Shown here piece by piece: positions 35,522 through 44,738 of a stretch of DNA of 64,000 nt. The position numbers were made by a program, and so were the translations under genes. Below the pieces are notes generated by a model. It saw nothing but the letters and a program-made list of their open reading frames with translations, was not told the DNA's origin and did not search any database. The stretch's first letter is position 1, and every line of letters starts with the position of its first letter. This stretch comes from Nodosilinea sp. PGN35. Its GTDB lineage: Bacteria; Cyanobacteriota; Cyanobacteriia; Phormidesmidales; Phormidesmidaceae. The stretch covers positions 278,692-342,691 of the forward strand of contig NZ_JAQKQJ010000024.1 in assembly GCF_029109325.1 (NCBI RefSeq), given 5' to 3'.

Positions 35522-36355
35522 TTAGGGGAGGTCGGGCAGCACGAGCGGTCGAATCTTCCCCAGGGTCTGGCTCATGGCGCTGTGGAGATGGCCGTTGGTG
35601 GCCAGGAGTCGCCCCGACATCACATCTAGCGGTGCGCCGTCGTAGGCGGTAACCTGCCCGCCCGCTTCGCGCACGATCGCCACTCCGGCTGCCACATCCC
35701 AGGGCGATAGCCCCCGCTCCCAGTAGCCATCTAACCGACCGCAGGCAACGTAGGCCAGATCGATGGCCGCTGCCCCCCCCCGGCGCACGCCCTGGGTGAG
35801 GTGGGTGAAGTGGCAAAATTCGGCGTAGTTGTTGTCTGGGGTTTCGCGGCGATCGTAGGCAAACCCAGTCACCAGCAGGCTCTGGGCCAGCTGATCTGTA
35901 GTCGATACGGCTATGGGGCGGCGGTTGAGGGTGGCCCCCAAACCCTGGGCGGCGCGAAACAGCTCGTGGCGAATGGGGTCGTAAACTACCCCGAGCACGG
36001 GCTCTCCCTCCGCCAGCAGCCCGATGGACACTGCGCAGAAGGGATACTGGTGGGTGTAGTTGGTGGTGCCGTCGAGGGGATCGATAGCCCACAGCAGACC
36101 CGCCTCACGGCCTCGAATCACTCCAGACTCTTCGGCCAGAATGTCGTGGTCGGCGGGCAGGTGCCGCTCTAGTACAGCCATGACGGCGCGCTCGGCGCTG
36201 CGATCGGCTTCGGTCACCAGATCGCCGGAGCGGCCTTTTTCGTCAATGGTGGTGAGGTTGCCCCAGTAGTGCTGGAGCACGGCCCCGGCGGACAGGGCGG
36301 CTTCGGTGGCGCTGTCGAGCCATCGCTGCAAATCGGACTCGGAAGAAAAAGGCAT
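35522..36355 (-). CDS. Inositol monophosphatase family protein
   Basis: 277-residue Mg-dependent phosphatase of the inositol monophosphatase/SuhB superfamily. The metal-site motifs are EESG (about residue 77), DPLDGTTNYTH (about 96-106) and the C-terminal WDVAAGVAIVREAGG. It may act on inositol-1-phosphate, histidinol phosphate or related sugar phosphates; the family often cannot be split by sequence alone. Some cyanobacterial members act as histidinol phosphatase (HisN-like), which would fit the nearby hisZ, but that is an inference. Normal length, no signal peptide. Confidence 0.92.
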   Translation of the reverse strand: MPFSSESDLQRWLDSATEAALSAGAVLQHYWGNLTTIDEKGRSGDLVTEADRSAERAVMAVLERHLPADHDILAEESGVIRGREAGLLWAIDPLDGTTNYTHQYPFCAVSIGLLAEGEPVLGVVYDPIRHELFRAAQGLGATLNRRPIAVSTTDQLAQSLLVTGFAYDRRETPDNNYAEFCHFTHLTQGVRRGGAAAIDLAYVACGRLDGYWERGLSPWDVAAGVAIVREAGGQVTAYDGAPLDVMSGRLLATNGHLHSAMSQTLGKIRPLVLPDLP

Positions 36356-36410
36356 GGGAATTGGGACTAAAACGGTTTCCGCAAGGGCTGTAGCCTGGGG
36401 TCAGGGGAGC

Positions 36411-36779
36411 TCAATCTTCCTCTAGGGGTAAACCCCGGCGCACCTTGCCTTTGCCAAAGTAGCGGCCAAACTGGAGTTCATACACCTCGTCTTCGTCCTG
36501 GGTTTCGGCCTGAATACTGCTGCGGGGATAGCTGACGCACAGCAGCGCATAGCCCCGCTGCCGCAGGTCGGGGGAGAGACCCATGGCCTCGGGCTGATCG
36601 ACCTCGCCCTCCAGCAGGCGGACTGCACAGGTGGTGCAGGCTCCGTTGCGGCAGGCAAAGGGCAGCTCTACCCCCTGGCTCTCGGCAAATTGGAGAATGT
36701 AACGGTCTTCGGGCACCTCGACGGTGAATATGCGCCCGGTTTGACGATGGTGGATGGTGACGGTGTAGGTGCGGGCCAT
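36411..36779 (-). CDS. Plant-type [2Fe-2S] ferredoxin, FdC2-like with C-terminal extension
   Basis: 122-residue ferredoxin. Cluster ligands lie in the C-x4-C-x2-C motif (ACRNGACTTC) and a last Cys in LLCVSYPRS. The C-terminal extension EDEVYELQFGRYFGKGKVRRG is the mark of the FdC2 group found in cyanobacteria and chloroplasts, where it affects the redox properties and is implicated in chlorophyll and photosynthetic assembly in plants. No transit or signal peptide. It lies 55 bases upstream of the inositol phosphatase gene in the same direction and may be in one operon with it. Confidence 0.9.
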   Translation of the reverse strand: MARTYTVTIHHRQTGRIFTVEVPEDRYILQFAESQGVELPFACRNGACTTCAVRLLEGEVDQPEAMGLSPDLRQRGYALLCVSYPRSSIQAETQDEDEVYELQFGRYFGKGKVRRGLPLEED

Positions 36780-36993
36780 GGGATGGGGCAGGCTTAGCCG
36801 GTAACGTGGGTGCGAATGATTGGGAGGGGCGGGGCGATCGCCCCGGCAACCCTGCTATGCTCTCACGAAACAATTCCCCTGGGGCAAAGGGGCGGGGTTT
36901 TGTCCTAGAAACGGCCCCAGAAACTGCCATTACCTCTGTTCTCCAGTTCCATTGTTTGCTACGATAGCCTTTCAGCGGTGATATACCGCCCCT

Positions 36994-37080
36994 GGAGAGA
37001 TGGCCGAGCGGTTGAAGGCGCAGCACTGGAAATGCTGTTTAGGGGTGACTCTAACGAGGGTTCGAATCCCTCTCTCTCCG
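36994..37080 (+). tRNA. tRNA-Ser (anticodon GGA)
   Basis: 87-base gene. The acceptor stem ggagaga pairs with tctctcc, and g37080 is the discriminator. D arm begins tggccgagcggttgaag, the anticodon loop is ctggaaa with anticodon GGA (reads UCC/UCU), a long variable arm follows, as expected for a class II tRNA, and the T arm is gagggttcgaatccctc. CCA is not encoded. Confidence 0.95.
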
Positions 37081-37145
37081 TATTTATTGACTCACAGCCG
37101 GTCTGATAGATGGGCTTAGCTGGTTTACTGGGGTAAATCCAAAGG

Positions 37146-39068
37146 CTAGGGCCACTGCCCGGTGTTGGCGGGTACTGCACTGCGGCGCTTGGCCTGGCGA
37201 CGCTGGCTGGCCAAGCGCTCTAGGCTGAGGGAAATTACTCCCAGGGTGACTAAAATAACTCCCATCCACTGAATAAATAGCAGAGCCGATTTTTCGCCTG
37301 GAGTGATCAAGTAGGCCAAAATTGCGGTCACCACCGGCCCACTGGCTGCCACAATCGACGCCTGGGATGCCCCGAGCAGCTTCACCCCGTAGTTGTTAAA
37401 CAGATAGCCCAGCAGGGTCAGCAGCCCCAACAGTCCGGCACCGATGTATAGCCCCAGGGGGCGGGTGGGCTCGCCGGGGTCGAGACCAAAGAAAGACCCC
37501 ACGATTAAAATCAGGCTGGTAAGAATAAAAATGGTCGAAAACTGAAGCAGGCTCACGGGCACCGGGTGCAGTCGCTTGAAGCACAGCTGCATAGATACCA
37601 AAAAGAGGGCAAAGGCTATGCTGGCCAGCAGCGCCGCCCCTACCCCCCACAGCGATACGCTGTCGCCGCTGAGGTCGCTATAGATGCGGGGCAGGGCGGT
37701 GAATACAATGCCCATGCTGATGGCGAACATGACCACCAGGCGCAGGGGGGTAGGGCGATCGCCAAACAAAAACCAGGCCAGCGGCACCGTGATCAGGGGA
37801 TACATAAACAGCAGCGTCACTGCTACGCCGGGGCCGACATCGGCAATCGCCTTGTAGATCAGCACCTGGGACAAAAACAGGAACCCGCCGCTGGCAATGA
37901 CCTGTACCAGGGGACGGCGATCGGCGCTTTGAAAAATCTGGCGTAAATCCCTGCCTACGTGGGGATAAATGCGGGGGGCTACCAGGGCCAGGAGGGGCAC
38001 CACCACGACCATCCGCAGCCACAGCAGCAGCAGCGAGCTGGGAATGGTCAAGGGCAGCACCGCCGCCACAGGAATTTGCCCCAGCAGCAGCGCCCCGTAG
38101 CCAATCACCCCCACAATTACGTTGTGCAGCGACAGCGCCAGGGTCGAGAGCACCACCATCAGCAGCCCCAGCTGAAGATCCGGCAAGGCTGATGGGGAGC
38201 TGGTCTCCAGGGCGGTAGCCTCTGGAGCGCCAGGCGACAAAGGCTCCTGGGGGCTGGTCTTTGACCGAGGCTGCCGGAGAGGTTGGGGGGGCTGGGCCGT
38301 GGCATAGCCCAGGCGGGCGTGACTGGGGGGCGCGGCGGCCTCCCCGGGCTGGGCTGGGCTGGGCTGAGGCCCGCGATTGGGGTTGGGGGGCAGTGCTGGC
38401 CCAGCTGAGGTGCCGCTGGGCGCTGGAGCCAGGGGGCTGTAGCCGGTTCGGGCTGGGGCGGTCACCATCTGGCTTTGCAGCTGCTGGCTGAGCCGGGCGA
38501 CCAGAGCCTCTAGGATGGCTTCTCCCTGTTGTTCAACGCTCTGCATGCGGTTGAGCTGTTGGGAGATGCTGCTCTGGTAGCTGGTCAGATCGTGCTGTAG
38601 GGAGGCTAGGGTGCTGTGGAGCGTGGCATCGAGGGCGGCCAGGCGCTGGCTGGCGTTGGTCAGAGGCGGAATGGCTGCCTCGTAGGGGGCAGCCTGGAGG
38701 GTGTTGGGCTGGGCGGTGGTCAGGGCGGTTTCTAGCCGTCCCTGCAGGTGGGTGGCCAGGGCGATCGCCAGGCGTTTAGCCCAGGCCTGCTGCTGGGCAA
38801 TTTGCTGCTGACTCAAGCCTTCTGCGTAGGTAGTTTGCAGCTGCCGGTGCTGGGCCTGAAGGGATTCAAAATCCCCCTCTAGGGCTTCAATATCGGCCAT
38901 CAGCCGCTGCTTTTTGGCCTGGAGTTGGGCGATGTCTTCGGAGAGGTAGCCTGCGATCTGGTGGCGGAGGGTCTCTAGGTCGTGGCCTAAGACTCGCAAA
39001 ATGGCCTCAGCCGATTGGGGTTCAGGCTGGGCGAGGTTGGCATCGGGTAGATGGTCAGAGGGCCCCAT
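37146..39068 (-). CDS. EamA/DMT transporter with long N-terminal coiled-coil region
   Basis: 640 residues. The N-terminal 290 residues are cytoplasmic-looking: a coiled coil (about 20-125, VLGHDLETLRHQIAGYLSEDIAQL), more helical Gln-rich sequence and a Pro/Ala/Gln linker with short repeats (PSPAQPG). The C-terminal part has ten transmembrane helices in two EamA repeats (LLMVVLSTLALSLHNVIVGVIGYGALL to GVILVTLGVISLSLE), typical of drug/metabolite transporters, which export small molecules or metabolites. The fused coiled coil is uncommon for the family and suggests oligomerisation or regulation. Substrate unknown. Confidence 0.88.
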   Translation of the reverse strand: MGPSDHLPDANLAQPEPQSAEAILRVLGHDLETLRHQIAGYLSEDIAQLQAKKQRLMADIEALEGDFESLQAQHRQLQTTYAEGLSQQQIAQQQAWAKRLAIALATHLQGRLETALTTAQPNTLQAAPYEAAIPPLTNASQRLAALDATLHSTLASLQHDLTSYQSSISQQLNRMQSVEQQGEAILEALVARLSQQLQSQMVTAPARTGYSPLAPAPSGTSAGPALPPNPNRGPQPSPAQPGEAAAPPSHARLGYATAQPPQPLRQPRSKTSPQEPLSPGAPEATALETSSPSALPDLQLGLLMVVLSTLALSLHNVIVGVIGYGALLLGQIPVAAVLPLTIPSSLLLLWLRMVVVVPLLALVAPRIYPHVGRDLRQIFQSADRRPLVQVIASGGFLFLSQVLIYKAIADVGPGVAVTLLFMYPLITVPLAWFLFGDRPTPLRLVVMFAISMGIVFTALPRIYSDLSGDSVSLWGVGAALLASIAFALFLVSMQLCFKRLHPVPVSLLQFSTIFILTSLILIVGSFFGLDPGEPTRPLGLYIGAGLLGLLTLLGYLFNNYGVKLLGASQASIVAASGPVVTAILAYLITPGEKSALLFIQWMGVILVTLGVISLSLERLASQRRQAKRRSAVPANTGQWP

Positions 39069-39192
39069 GGGTGTGTCTCTCAGGGTGCGGTCATTGGTGC
39101 GATCGATCGGCGGCTATCCGGGCGGCCCCGGCGCGAATGCTAGTATTGTGCTCAAAAAATTCAAAAAGATCTCTAGTAACGTCAGATTTAGA

Positions 39193-41073
39193 ATGGCTCG
39201 GCTTCGCCCAACGCTGCAATCCCTCGGTGATTTTTTAACGGCCAGGCTATCTAAACGCATCGCCTACTGGGTATTTGTAAGCATTGTTGTGATCGAGGGG
39301 GTGATTTTAGTGCCCTCGGTGATGCGGCGGGAGCGGGAGCTGCTCAACTACCTGCGCGCCCTCTCCACCGCCCAGGCCTTTGGTCGGCTGGACGAGGCCA
39401 CCCTGGCCACCCTCGAAGACCGCATGCTGATCGACTATCTCCAGGCCATTCAAACTAACCGGGTGATACTCGGCGGGGCAATCTACGATTTGGCTGGTAC
39501 CCAGGTGGGTGGTTTTGGCGAGATGCCCCAGCTTACCCTGGCGGAGAGTCAGCGGCGCGCTATGGCCGGGCGCTACTTTCGTCGTCAGCAGCGCTACGAC
39601 GCCCCCTGGGACATGCCGCCCCTGCGCGATCGCTACGTGCTGATCGTGCGCCACGATGCCCGCGGGGTGCAGCGAGAGTTCTTCGCCTTTATCGGTCGCA
39701 TCGTCGGGCTGGTGGTGATCATCTCGGTGTTTGTGACCGGAGCGACCCTAGTGGTACTGCGGCAGCTGGTGATTACGCCCATTATGCTGCTGCGGCAGGA
39801 TCTCACCACCGCAGGCCGGGCCATTGGTGACGACAGTGATACCCAGAGCCTGGCCTTTGCCTCGTTGCCCTACGCCCGCGCCGACGAACTGGGGGACGTG
39901 ATTGCCGCCTTCGAGCAGATGTTTGGGCAGATTACCGCCGCTGTAGCGACCCGCAAGCAGAGCGAAATGCGGTTTCGCACCTTGGTAGAGCAGGCGGCGG
40001 ACGCATTTTTTGTCGTCGATGGGGCGGGGCAAATTGTGGATGTCAACCGCAACGCCTGCGACAGTTTGGGCTACAGTCGCGAGGATTTGCTTCAGCGGTC
40101 GGTGAGCGACATTCAAACTACCCACAGCCAGGCTGACTTTGCGGCGCTTTGGCAGCGGCTCAGGCCGGGACAGCCCCAAACCCTGGAGGGCTGGCACCAG
40201 CGCCAGGACGGCAGCAGCTTTCCGGTGGAGGTGCGGCTAGGGCTGCTAATTTTGGGGGAGGAACGCTACGGGCTAGCGCTGGCCCGGGACATCAGCGATC
40301 GCAAAGTTGCCGCTGCGGCCCAGGCCCGGCTGGCCGAAATCGGTGAACTGGCCGCCATGATCGTCCATGAGGTGCGCAACCCGCTCAATACGGTGCTGCT
40401 GGGGTTGAACTCCTTCCGCTCCCTGGAGTTGCCCGAGCGCTTTCAAACCCGCCTCAGCCTGGCCCTAGAAGAGTCAGAACGGCTGCAGAAGCTGCTCAAC
40501 GGCATTTTGATGTACGCTCGAGAGCCGACGTTGACCCTAGAGTCTCTGGAGATCAACGGTCTTGTCGAGCACCTTGCCACCGCCCTGGGGCACGATCGGG
40601 GCGAATCGCCACCGCTGCGGGTCACCACTCTGCCCTACCCCGTGATGGTGAAGGGCGATCGCGACCAGCTCAAGCAGGTGTTTATCAATCTCGTTGCCAA
40701 TGCCCAGGAGGCTGACCCAGCGGGCGCTGTCACCTGGGTGGTGCAGCCCCCAACCCCAGGCCAGGTAACCGTCACTATTCACAACGGCGGCGCACCGATC
40801 GCACCGGAACTGCTGCCCAGGCTCACCCAGCCCTTTTTCACCACGAAGCCCTCGGGCAATGGTCTCGGCCTAGCTATTACAAAGCGCATCGTAGAAGCCC
40901 ATCGAGGGCAGCTGACGATAACCTCAACTGCGGCGGGGACGGCGGTCATGGTCACTCTGCCCCTGGCGATCGCTCGCCTTTCCCCGCAGGGGCAAGCTAT
41001 TGTCCAGCGGCCCTCTGTCGATCGGCCCTCTGTCGATCGGCCCTCTAAAAGGCGTCCAGATCGAGAGCCTTAG
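39193..41073 (+). CDS. Membrane sensor histidine kinase with PAS domain
   Basis: 626 residues. Two transmembrane helices (about 20-40 and 175-195) frame a sensor region of about 135 residues, followed by HAMP, a PAS domain (LVEQAADAFFVVDGAGQIVDVNRNACDS region, about 265-380), the phosphoacceptor helix with His392 in MIVHEVRNPLN, and a HATPase (VFINLVANAQEAD, NGLGLAITKRIVEAHRG). The N-terminus is MARLRPTLQSLG; ATG 39193 was chosen because the longer frame runs antisense into the neighbouring transporter. The C-terminus is a tandem RPSVD repeat encoded by 15-base units. No partner regulator is adjacent. The 3' end overlaps the next, convergent gene by 29 bases. Confidence 0.92.
   Translation: MARLRPTLQSLGDFLTARLSKRIAYWVFVSIVVIEGVILVPSVMRRERELLNYLRALSTAQAFGRLDEATLATLEDRMLIDYLQAIQTNRVILGGAIYDLAGTQVGGFGEMPQLTLAESQRRAMAGRYFRRQQRYDAPWDMPPLRDRYVLIVRHDARGVQREFFAFIGRIVGLVVIISVFVTGATLVVLRQLVITPIMLLRQDLTTAGRAIGDDSDTQSLAFASLPYARADELGDVIAAFEQMFGQITAAVATRKQSEMRFRTLVEQAADAFFVVDGAGQIVDVNRNACDSLGYSREDLLQRSVSDIQTTHSQADFAALWQRLRPGQPQTLEGWHQRQDGSSFPVEVRLGLLILGEERYGLALARDISDRKVAAAAQARLAEIGELAAMIVHEVRNPLNTVLLGLNSFRSLELPERFQTRLSLALEESERLQKLLNGILMYAREPTLTLESLEINGLVEHLATALGHDRGESPPLRVTTLPYPVMVKGDRDQLKQVFINLVANAQEADPAGAVTWVVQPPTPGQVTVTIHNGGAPIAPELLPRLTQPFFTTKPSGNGLGLAITKRIVEAHRGQLTITSTAAGTAVMVTLPLAIARLSPQGQAIVQRPSVDRPSVDRPSKRRPDREP
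41008..41046 (+). repeat. 15-base tandem repeat, 2.6 copies, in the kinase C-terminus
   Basis: Unit cggccctctgtcgat at 41008-41022 and 41023-41037, plus a partial copy to 41046. Each copy adds RPSVD to the protein, so copy number can change without breaking the frame. Confidence 0.9.
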
Positions 41074-41407
41074 AGCCACCCTCTTCGATCAACAGCAAAA
41101 TCTTGCCCAGCTGCGACCAAATCAGTAGACCAATGAGCACCGTCATGGGCGCTCCCAGGGCGTAGGCCGCCTTAGCCGAAAAGCCAAACAGCTGAATACC
41201 CGAGGCCAAAAAGACGCAGACTCCGGCACAGATGCCGAAAAAGGGAATTTGCAGCTGGGGGCCGCGCAGAGTGGCCAAAATACGGGTTGAGCGGTTGCTG
41301 TTCCATTCGTTGACCGACTGCTGCAGGGCCGTACTAAAGGCATAGCCTGAAGTCACAGCGGCGAGAAAACCGGCAAAAAATAAAACGTAGGGCGGTTGTG
41401 GGTACAC
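41045..41407 (-). CDS. Small conserved membrane protein of unknown function
   Basis: 120-residue protein with probable GTG start at 41407 (VYPQPPYVLFFAGFLAAVTSGYAFSTALQQ); the reading frame can extend upstream to a TTG at 41470 but that part looks unlike coding sequence. Three hydrophobic segments are seen: the N-terminal one, IPFFGICAGVCVFLASGIQLFGF and ALGAPMTVLIGLLIWSQLGKILLLIEEGG. I recall similar proteins in many cyanobacteria without function. The 3' end overlaps the convergent kinase gene by 29 bases. Confidence 0.72.
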   Translation of the reverse strand: MYPQPPYVLFFAGFLAAVTSGYAFSTALQQSVNEWNSNRSTRILATLRGPQLQIPFFGICAGVCVFLASGIQLFGFSAKAAYALGAPMTVLIGLLIWSQLGKILLLIEEGGSKALDLDAF

Positions 41408-41494
41408 GGGTTTAGAAAAAACGAAACAATACTTCACTTTTAGATTACAGGGGAGCGCTGTTCCGCACAATGGCCAAACCTGGCGGCCCCAGGG

Positions 41495-43201
41495 CTAGGA
41501 GCGCAGCACCTGACGCAGGTCGCCAACAACAGGTACCAACTGCTCTGCCCGCTCCAGGGAATAGCTGGCCAATGCGCCCCAGGCCACCCCCAGCACGCGC
41601 TCAAGGGAAATGTCATCCTTAACCAGCGACCACAGCCGCTGCACCTCCTGGGTGTGCAGTCGGTCATCCTCCGTCAGGGCCAGCACAATCATCTGGCGCA
41701 GGTGGACCCCCTCCTCGGACATCAGATAGCGAATGCCCATTCCTGCGGTGGGCAGCAGGTCAAAGCCGGTGTCTCCCTGGGCGATCGCCAGCATGTTTTC
41801 CAGCCGCTGCCACTGGAGCTGGCCGTCCTGAAACAGCACCTCCAGCAGCCGCTGACGCAGGGCCGGGGTTTCTCCTACCAGCAGACGGCGGGCCACGTAG
41901 GGGTAGGCCACGTTGATGATCTTAAAATTGGGGTTGAGGCTGAGGGCCAGACCCTCCTGGGTGACAAGGGAGCGAATGATCAGGGCAAACTTGGCCGGTA
42001 CCCGAAAGGGATACTCGTACATCAGCTCCGAAAACTGATCGGTGATGGTCTTAAAGTTAAAGTCTCCTACCCTGGCCCCCAGCGCCCCCCCCAGCACGCG
42101 CTGAAGGGCGGGAATGATCGGGCCCAGGTCAGTTTCAGGCGTCAAAAAGCCCAGCTTGACAAAATCTCTGCCCAGGCTGTCAAAGTCTTGGTTGATCAGG
42201 TGGACAACCGCGTCCACCAGGGTCTCTTTTGTGACCTGGTCAAGCTGATCCATCATGCCGAAGTCGATGTAGGCCATGCGGCCATCGGCGAGGGCAAACA
42301 GGTTGCCGGGGTGGGGGTCGGCGTGGAAAAACCCAAACTCGAGCAGCTGACGCAGCCCTGCCGTAACGCCGATTTCAATCAGTTGATCGGGATCTAGGTT
42401 GTCCTGCTTGAGCGATTCTGTATCGGTCAGCTTGCAGCCGTCGATCCACTCTAGGGTGAGCACCCGCTGACTACAGTAGGGCCAGTAGATAACGGGAACC
42501 TTGACGGTCGGGTCATCTTTAAAGTTGGCGGCAAATCGCTCAGCGTTGCGGCCCTCGTTGAGGTAGTCAATTTCCTCAAATAGCTTGGTGCCAAACTCAT
42601 CCACAATCAGGGTGAGGTCGTGGCCCAGGTTGAGGGGCAAAAAATTCCCCAGCCATTGGGCGGCCCACCGCATCAGGTAGAGGTCGCGGCACAGCACCGG
42701 CCGCAGGTAGGGGCGCTGCACTTTGACGGCCACCTCTTCCCCGGTAAACAGGCGTCCTCGATAGACCTGCCCCAAACTGGCGGCGGCTACTGGTAGAGGG
42801 GATAGGTGGCTAAAAATTTCTTCTGGGCTGTAGCTGAGCTCTGCTTCTACGATGGCCATCGCCTCGTCGGTGGGAAAGGGTGGCAGCTGGTCTTGCAGCT
42901 TAGTGAGCTCGTCGAGAAAGTCTTGGCGCACCAGGTCGGGGCGGGTGGAGAGCGCCTGGCCTACCTTAATGAAGGTTGGCCCCAAGTTGGTCAGCACCTG
43001 GCGCAGCTGCACAGCCCGACGAGGGCGATTTTGCTCCTCGCGACCGAGCCACTGATCTAGCTGAAGACCCAGCACGAACGTGCCCAGCCACCACGAAATT
43101 TGTAGAATTCTCCAGGCCAGGGTGCCCAATCGCCAGCGAAAGTAGCGGGCGATCGCCGCTGCATCATAGGTGCCTGTAAAAGCCGGATCTGTCGCTACCA
43201 C
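41495..43201 (-). CDS. UbiB/ABC1 (AarF) family atypical kinase
   Basis: 568-residue ABC1/UbiB protein, an atypical kinase-like ATPase family that supports isoprenoid-quinone metabolism in membranes. Family marks are the KxGQ motif in FIKVGQALSTRPDL, the Ala-rich loop VAAASLGQVYRGRLFTGEEVAVKVQRP, FFHADPHPGNLFALADG and IDFGMMDQL (DFG metal site). In cyanobacteria and chloroplasts relatives act in plastoquinone or tocopherol metabolism and stress response. GTG 43201 (VVATDPAFTGTYD) is preceded by GGTGG. The gene is alone, 87 bases upstream of the small membrane protein. Confidence 0.95.
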   Translation of the reverse strand: MVATDPAFTGTYDAAAIARYFRWRLGTLAWRILQISWWLGTFVLGLQLDQWLGREEQNRPRRAVQLRQVLTNLGPTFIKVGQALSTRPDLVRQDFLDELTKLQDQLPPFPTDEAMAIVEAELSYSPEEIFSHLSPLPVAAASLGQVYRGRLFTGEEVAVKVQRPYLRPVLCRDLYLMRWAAQWLGNFLPLNLGHDLTLIVDEFGTKLFEEIDYLNEGRNAERFAANFKDDPTVKVPVIYWPYCSQRVLTLEWIDGCKLTDTESLKQDNLDPDQLIEIGVTAGLRQLLEFGFFHADPHPGNLFALADGRMAYIDFGMMDQLDQVTKETLVDAVVHLINQDFDSLGRDFVKLGFLTPETDLGPIIPALQRVLGGALGARVGDFNFKTITDQFSELMYEYPFRVPAKFALIIRSLVTQEGLALSLNPNFKIINVAYPYVARRLLVGETPALRQRLLEVLFQDGQLQWQRLENMLAIAQGDTGFDLLPTAGMGIRYLMSEEGVHLRQMIVLALTEDDRLHTQEVQRLWSLVKDDISLERVLGVAWGALASYSLERAEQLVPVVGDLRQVLRS

Positions 43202-43446
43202 TGTGCCACCTGCCCCTTACATTACTGTGCGGTGCTGTCCTAGCGGTGGGGCCATCGCTGGTCAAGGGCTGCCGACAAAGGGCTGTAAGGCTCGTAGCGG
43301 CAGGCGGCGATCGAGAACCCCGGAGCTGGGTTAATCTACCTTAAATATAGTATAGAAAACTACAAACAACCTTGGCTGATTGATTGAGCTAGGGGAGCGG
43401 CTCAGCGCTGCTTCCGACGTAGTATTTGCGGTACCTGGTCACAGGG

Positions 43447-44604
43447 CTAGCAGTACTGCGCGGCCTTGAGTTCTACCTGAGTTAAGACGGCCCGCAGGGT
43501 TTGCACCACCTGCTCTTGGGCTGCCGCCGTCAGTTCCGGAAACATGGGCAGTGACAGCACCTGGTGGGCAGCGGCTTCTGCGTTGGGCAGAGCGCCGAGT
43601 TGGTAGCCCAGGCTGCGGTAGACAGGCTGTAAGTGCAGCGGCAGGGGGTAATACACCATGCAGATGACGCCAGCCTCGCGCATAAGCTGCTGTACCTGGT
43701 TGCGCTCCTGGCCCTTGGCGGTGGCCTGGGGTAGGCGCAGGGTGTACTGGTTCCACACCGATCGCCCAAAGGTCACAGGCAGCGGCCGCACGACTTCAGG
43801 CACCGGAGCTAGCAGGCTGTGGTAGCGATCGGCCACCTGCGATCGCTGCTGGTTCCAGCGATCGAGGTGGCGCAGTTTGATTGCCAAAATTGCCGCCTGA
43901 ACCGAGTCGAGGCGGCTGTTAACGCCGATGGCTTCGTGGTGGTACTTCACCCGACTGCCGTGCTCTGTCAGCATGCGGGCGGTGGCGGCTAGGGCCTCGT
44001 CGTTGGTGGTCAGGGCACCGCCGTCGCCGCAGCCCCCCAGGTTTTTAGTGGGAAAAAAGCTAAAGCAGCCCACCTGTCCCACGCGGCCCACCTGCTGCCC
44101 CATCCACTCGGCTCCGGTGGCCTGGGCGCAGTCTTCAATCACCGTCAGGTCGTGGCGAGCGGCTAAATCCATGATCGGCCCCATATCCACAGGCCGCCCA
44201 AACAGGTGTACGGGCATGATGGCCCGGGTGCGATCGCTAACAGCGGCCTCAATGCTGGCCACGTCTATATTGAAGGTGTCGAGGTCAATATCCACAAACA
44301 CTGGCGTTGCCCCCACGGCGCTAATCGCTTCCGCCGTGGCAATAAAGGTAAAGGGCGAAGTGATCACCTCGTCGCCGGGGCCAATGTTTAAAGCTCGCAG
44401 GGCCAGATAAAGCGCATCGGTACCCGAGTTGCACACAATGCAGTGCTCAGTGCCTACATAATCTCCAAAAGCCTGGGCAAAGGTTTCGACAACCGGTCCA
44501 TTGATGTATTGGCCAGAGGCCAGCACCTCAGCCACCGCAGCATTTACATCGGATTGAATTGTTCGAAACTGCTCCGTAAGATCAACAGGAGGAATTACAC
44601 TCAC
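43447..44604 (-). CDS. DegT/DnrJ/EryC1/StrS family sugar aminotransferase
   Basis: 385-residue PLP-dependent aminotransferase acting on nucleotide-linked keto-sugars for surface polysaccharide or lipopolysaccharide. PLP motifs: CNSGTDALYLALRAL (phosphate-binding), IEDCAQATGA (Asp that pairs with the pyridine N) and the Schiff-base Lys187 in FFPTKNLGGCGDGGA. Full length, start MSVIPPVDLTEQFRTIQSDV. No other sugar-nucleotide genes are adjacent. Divergent from ribD, 134 bases apart. Confidence 0.94.
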   Translation of the reverse strand: MSVIPPVDLTEQFRTIQSDVNAAVAEVLASGQYINGPVVETFAQAFGDYVGTEHCIVCNSGTDALYLALRALNIGPGDEVITSPFTFIATAEAISAVGATPVFVDIDLDTFNIDVASIEAAVSDRTRAIMPVHLFGRPVDMGPIMDLAARHDLTVIEDCAQATGAEWMGQQVGRVGQVGCFSFFPTKNLGGCGDGGALTTNDEALAATARMLTEHGSRVKYHHEAIGVNSRLDSVQAAILAIKLRHLDRWNQQRSQVADRYHSLLAPVPEVVRPLPVTFGRSVWNQYTLRLPQATAKGQERNQVQQLMREAGVICMVYYPLPLHLQPVYRSLGYQLGALPNAEAAAHQVLSLPMFPELTAAAQEQVVQTLRAVLTQVELKAAQYC

Positions 44605-44738
44605 TCGCTCACACTCACCTAGTGGATAGGCCTAGTTTACCCTACCCCACGGCTGCATCGGGTGCGTCAAGTGCCACCTACGGGCGATTGCCACCCCTTC
44701 TATTTCTAACCCATGGCCCTGTGGCCCAGGAGTTTTCC

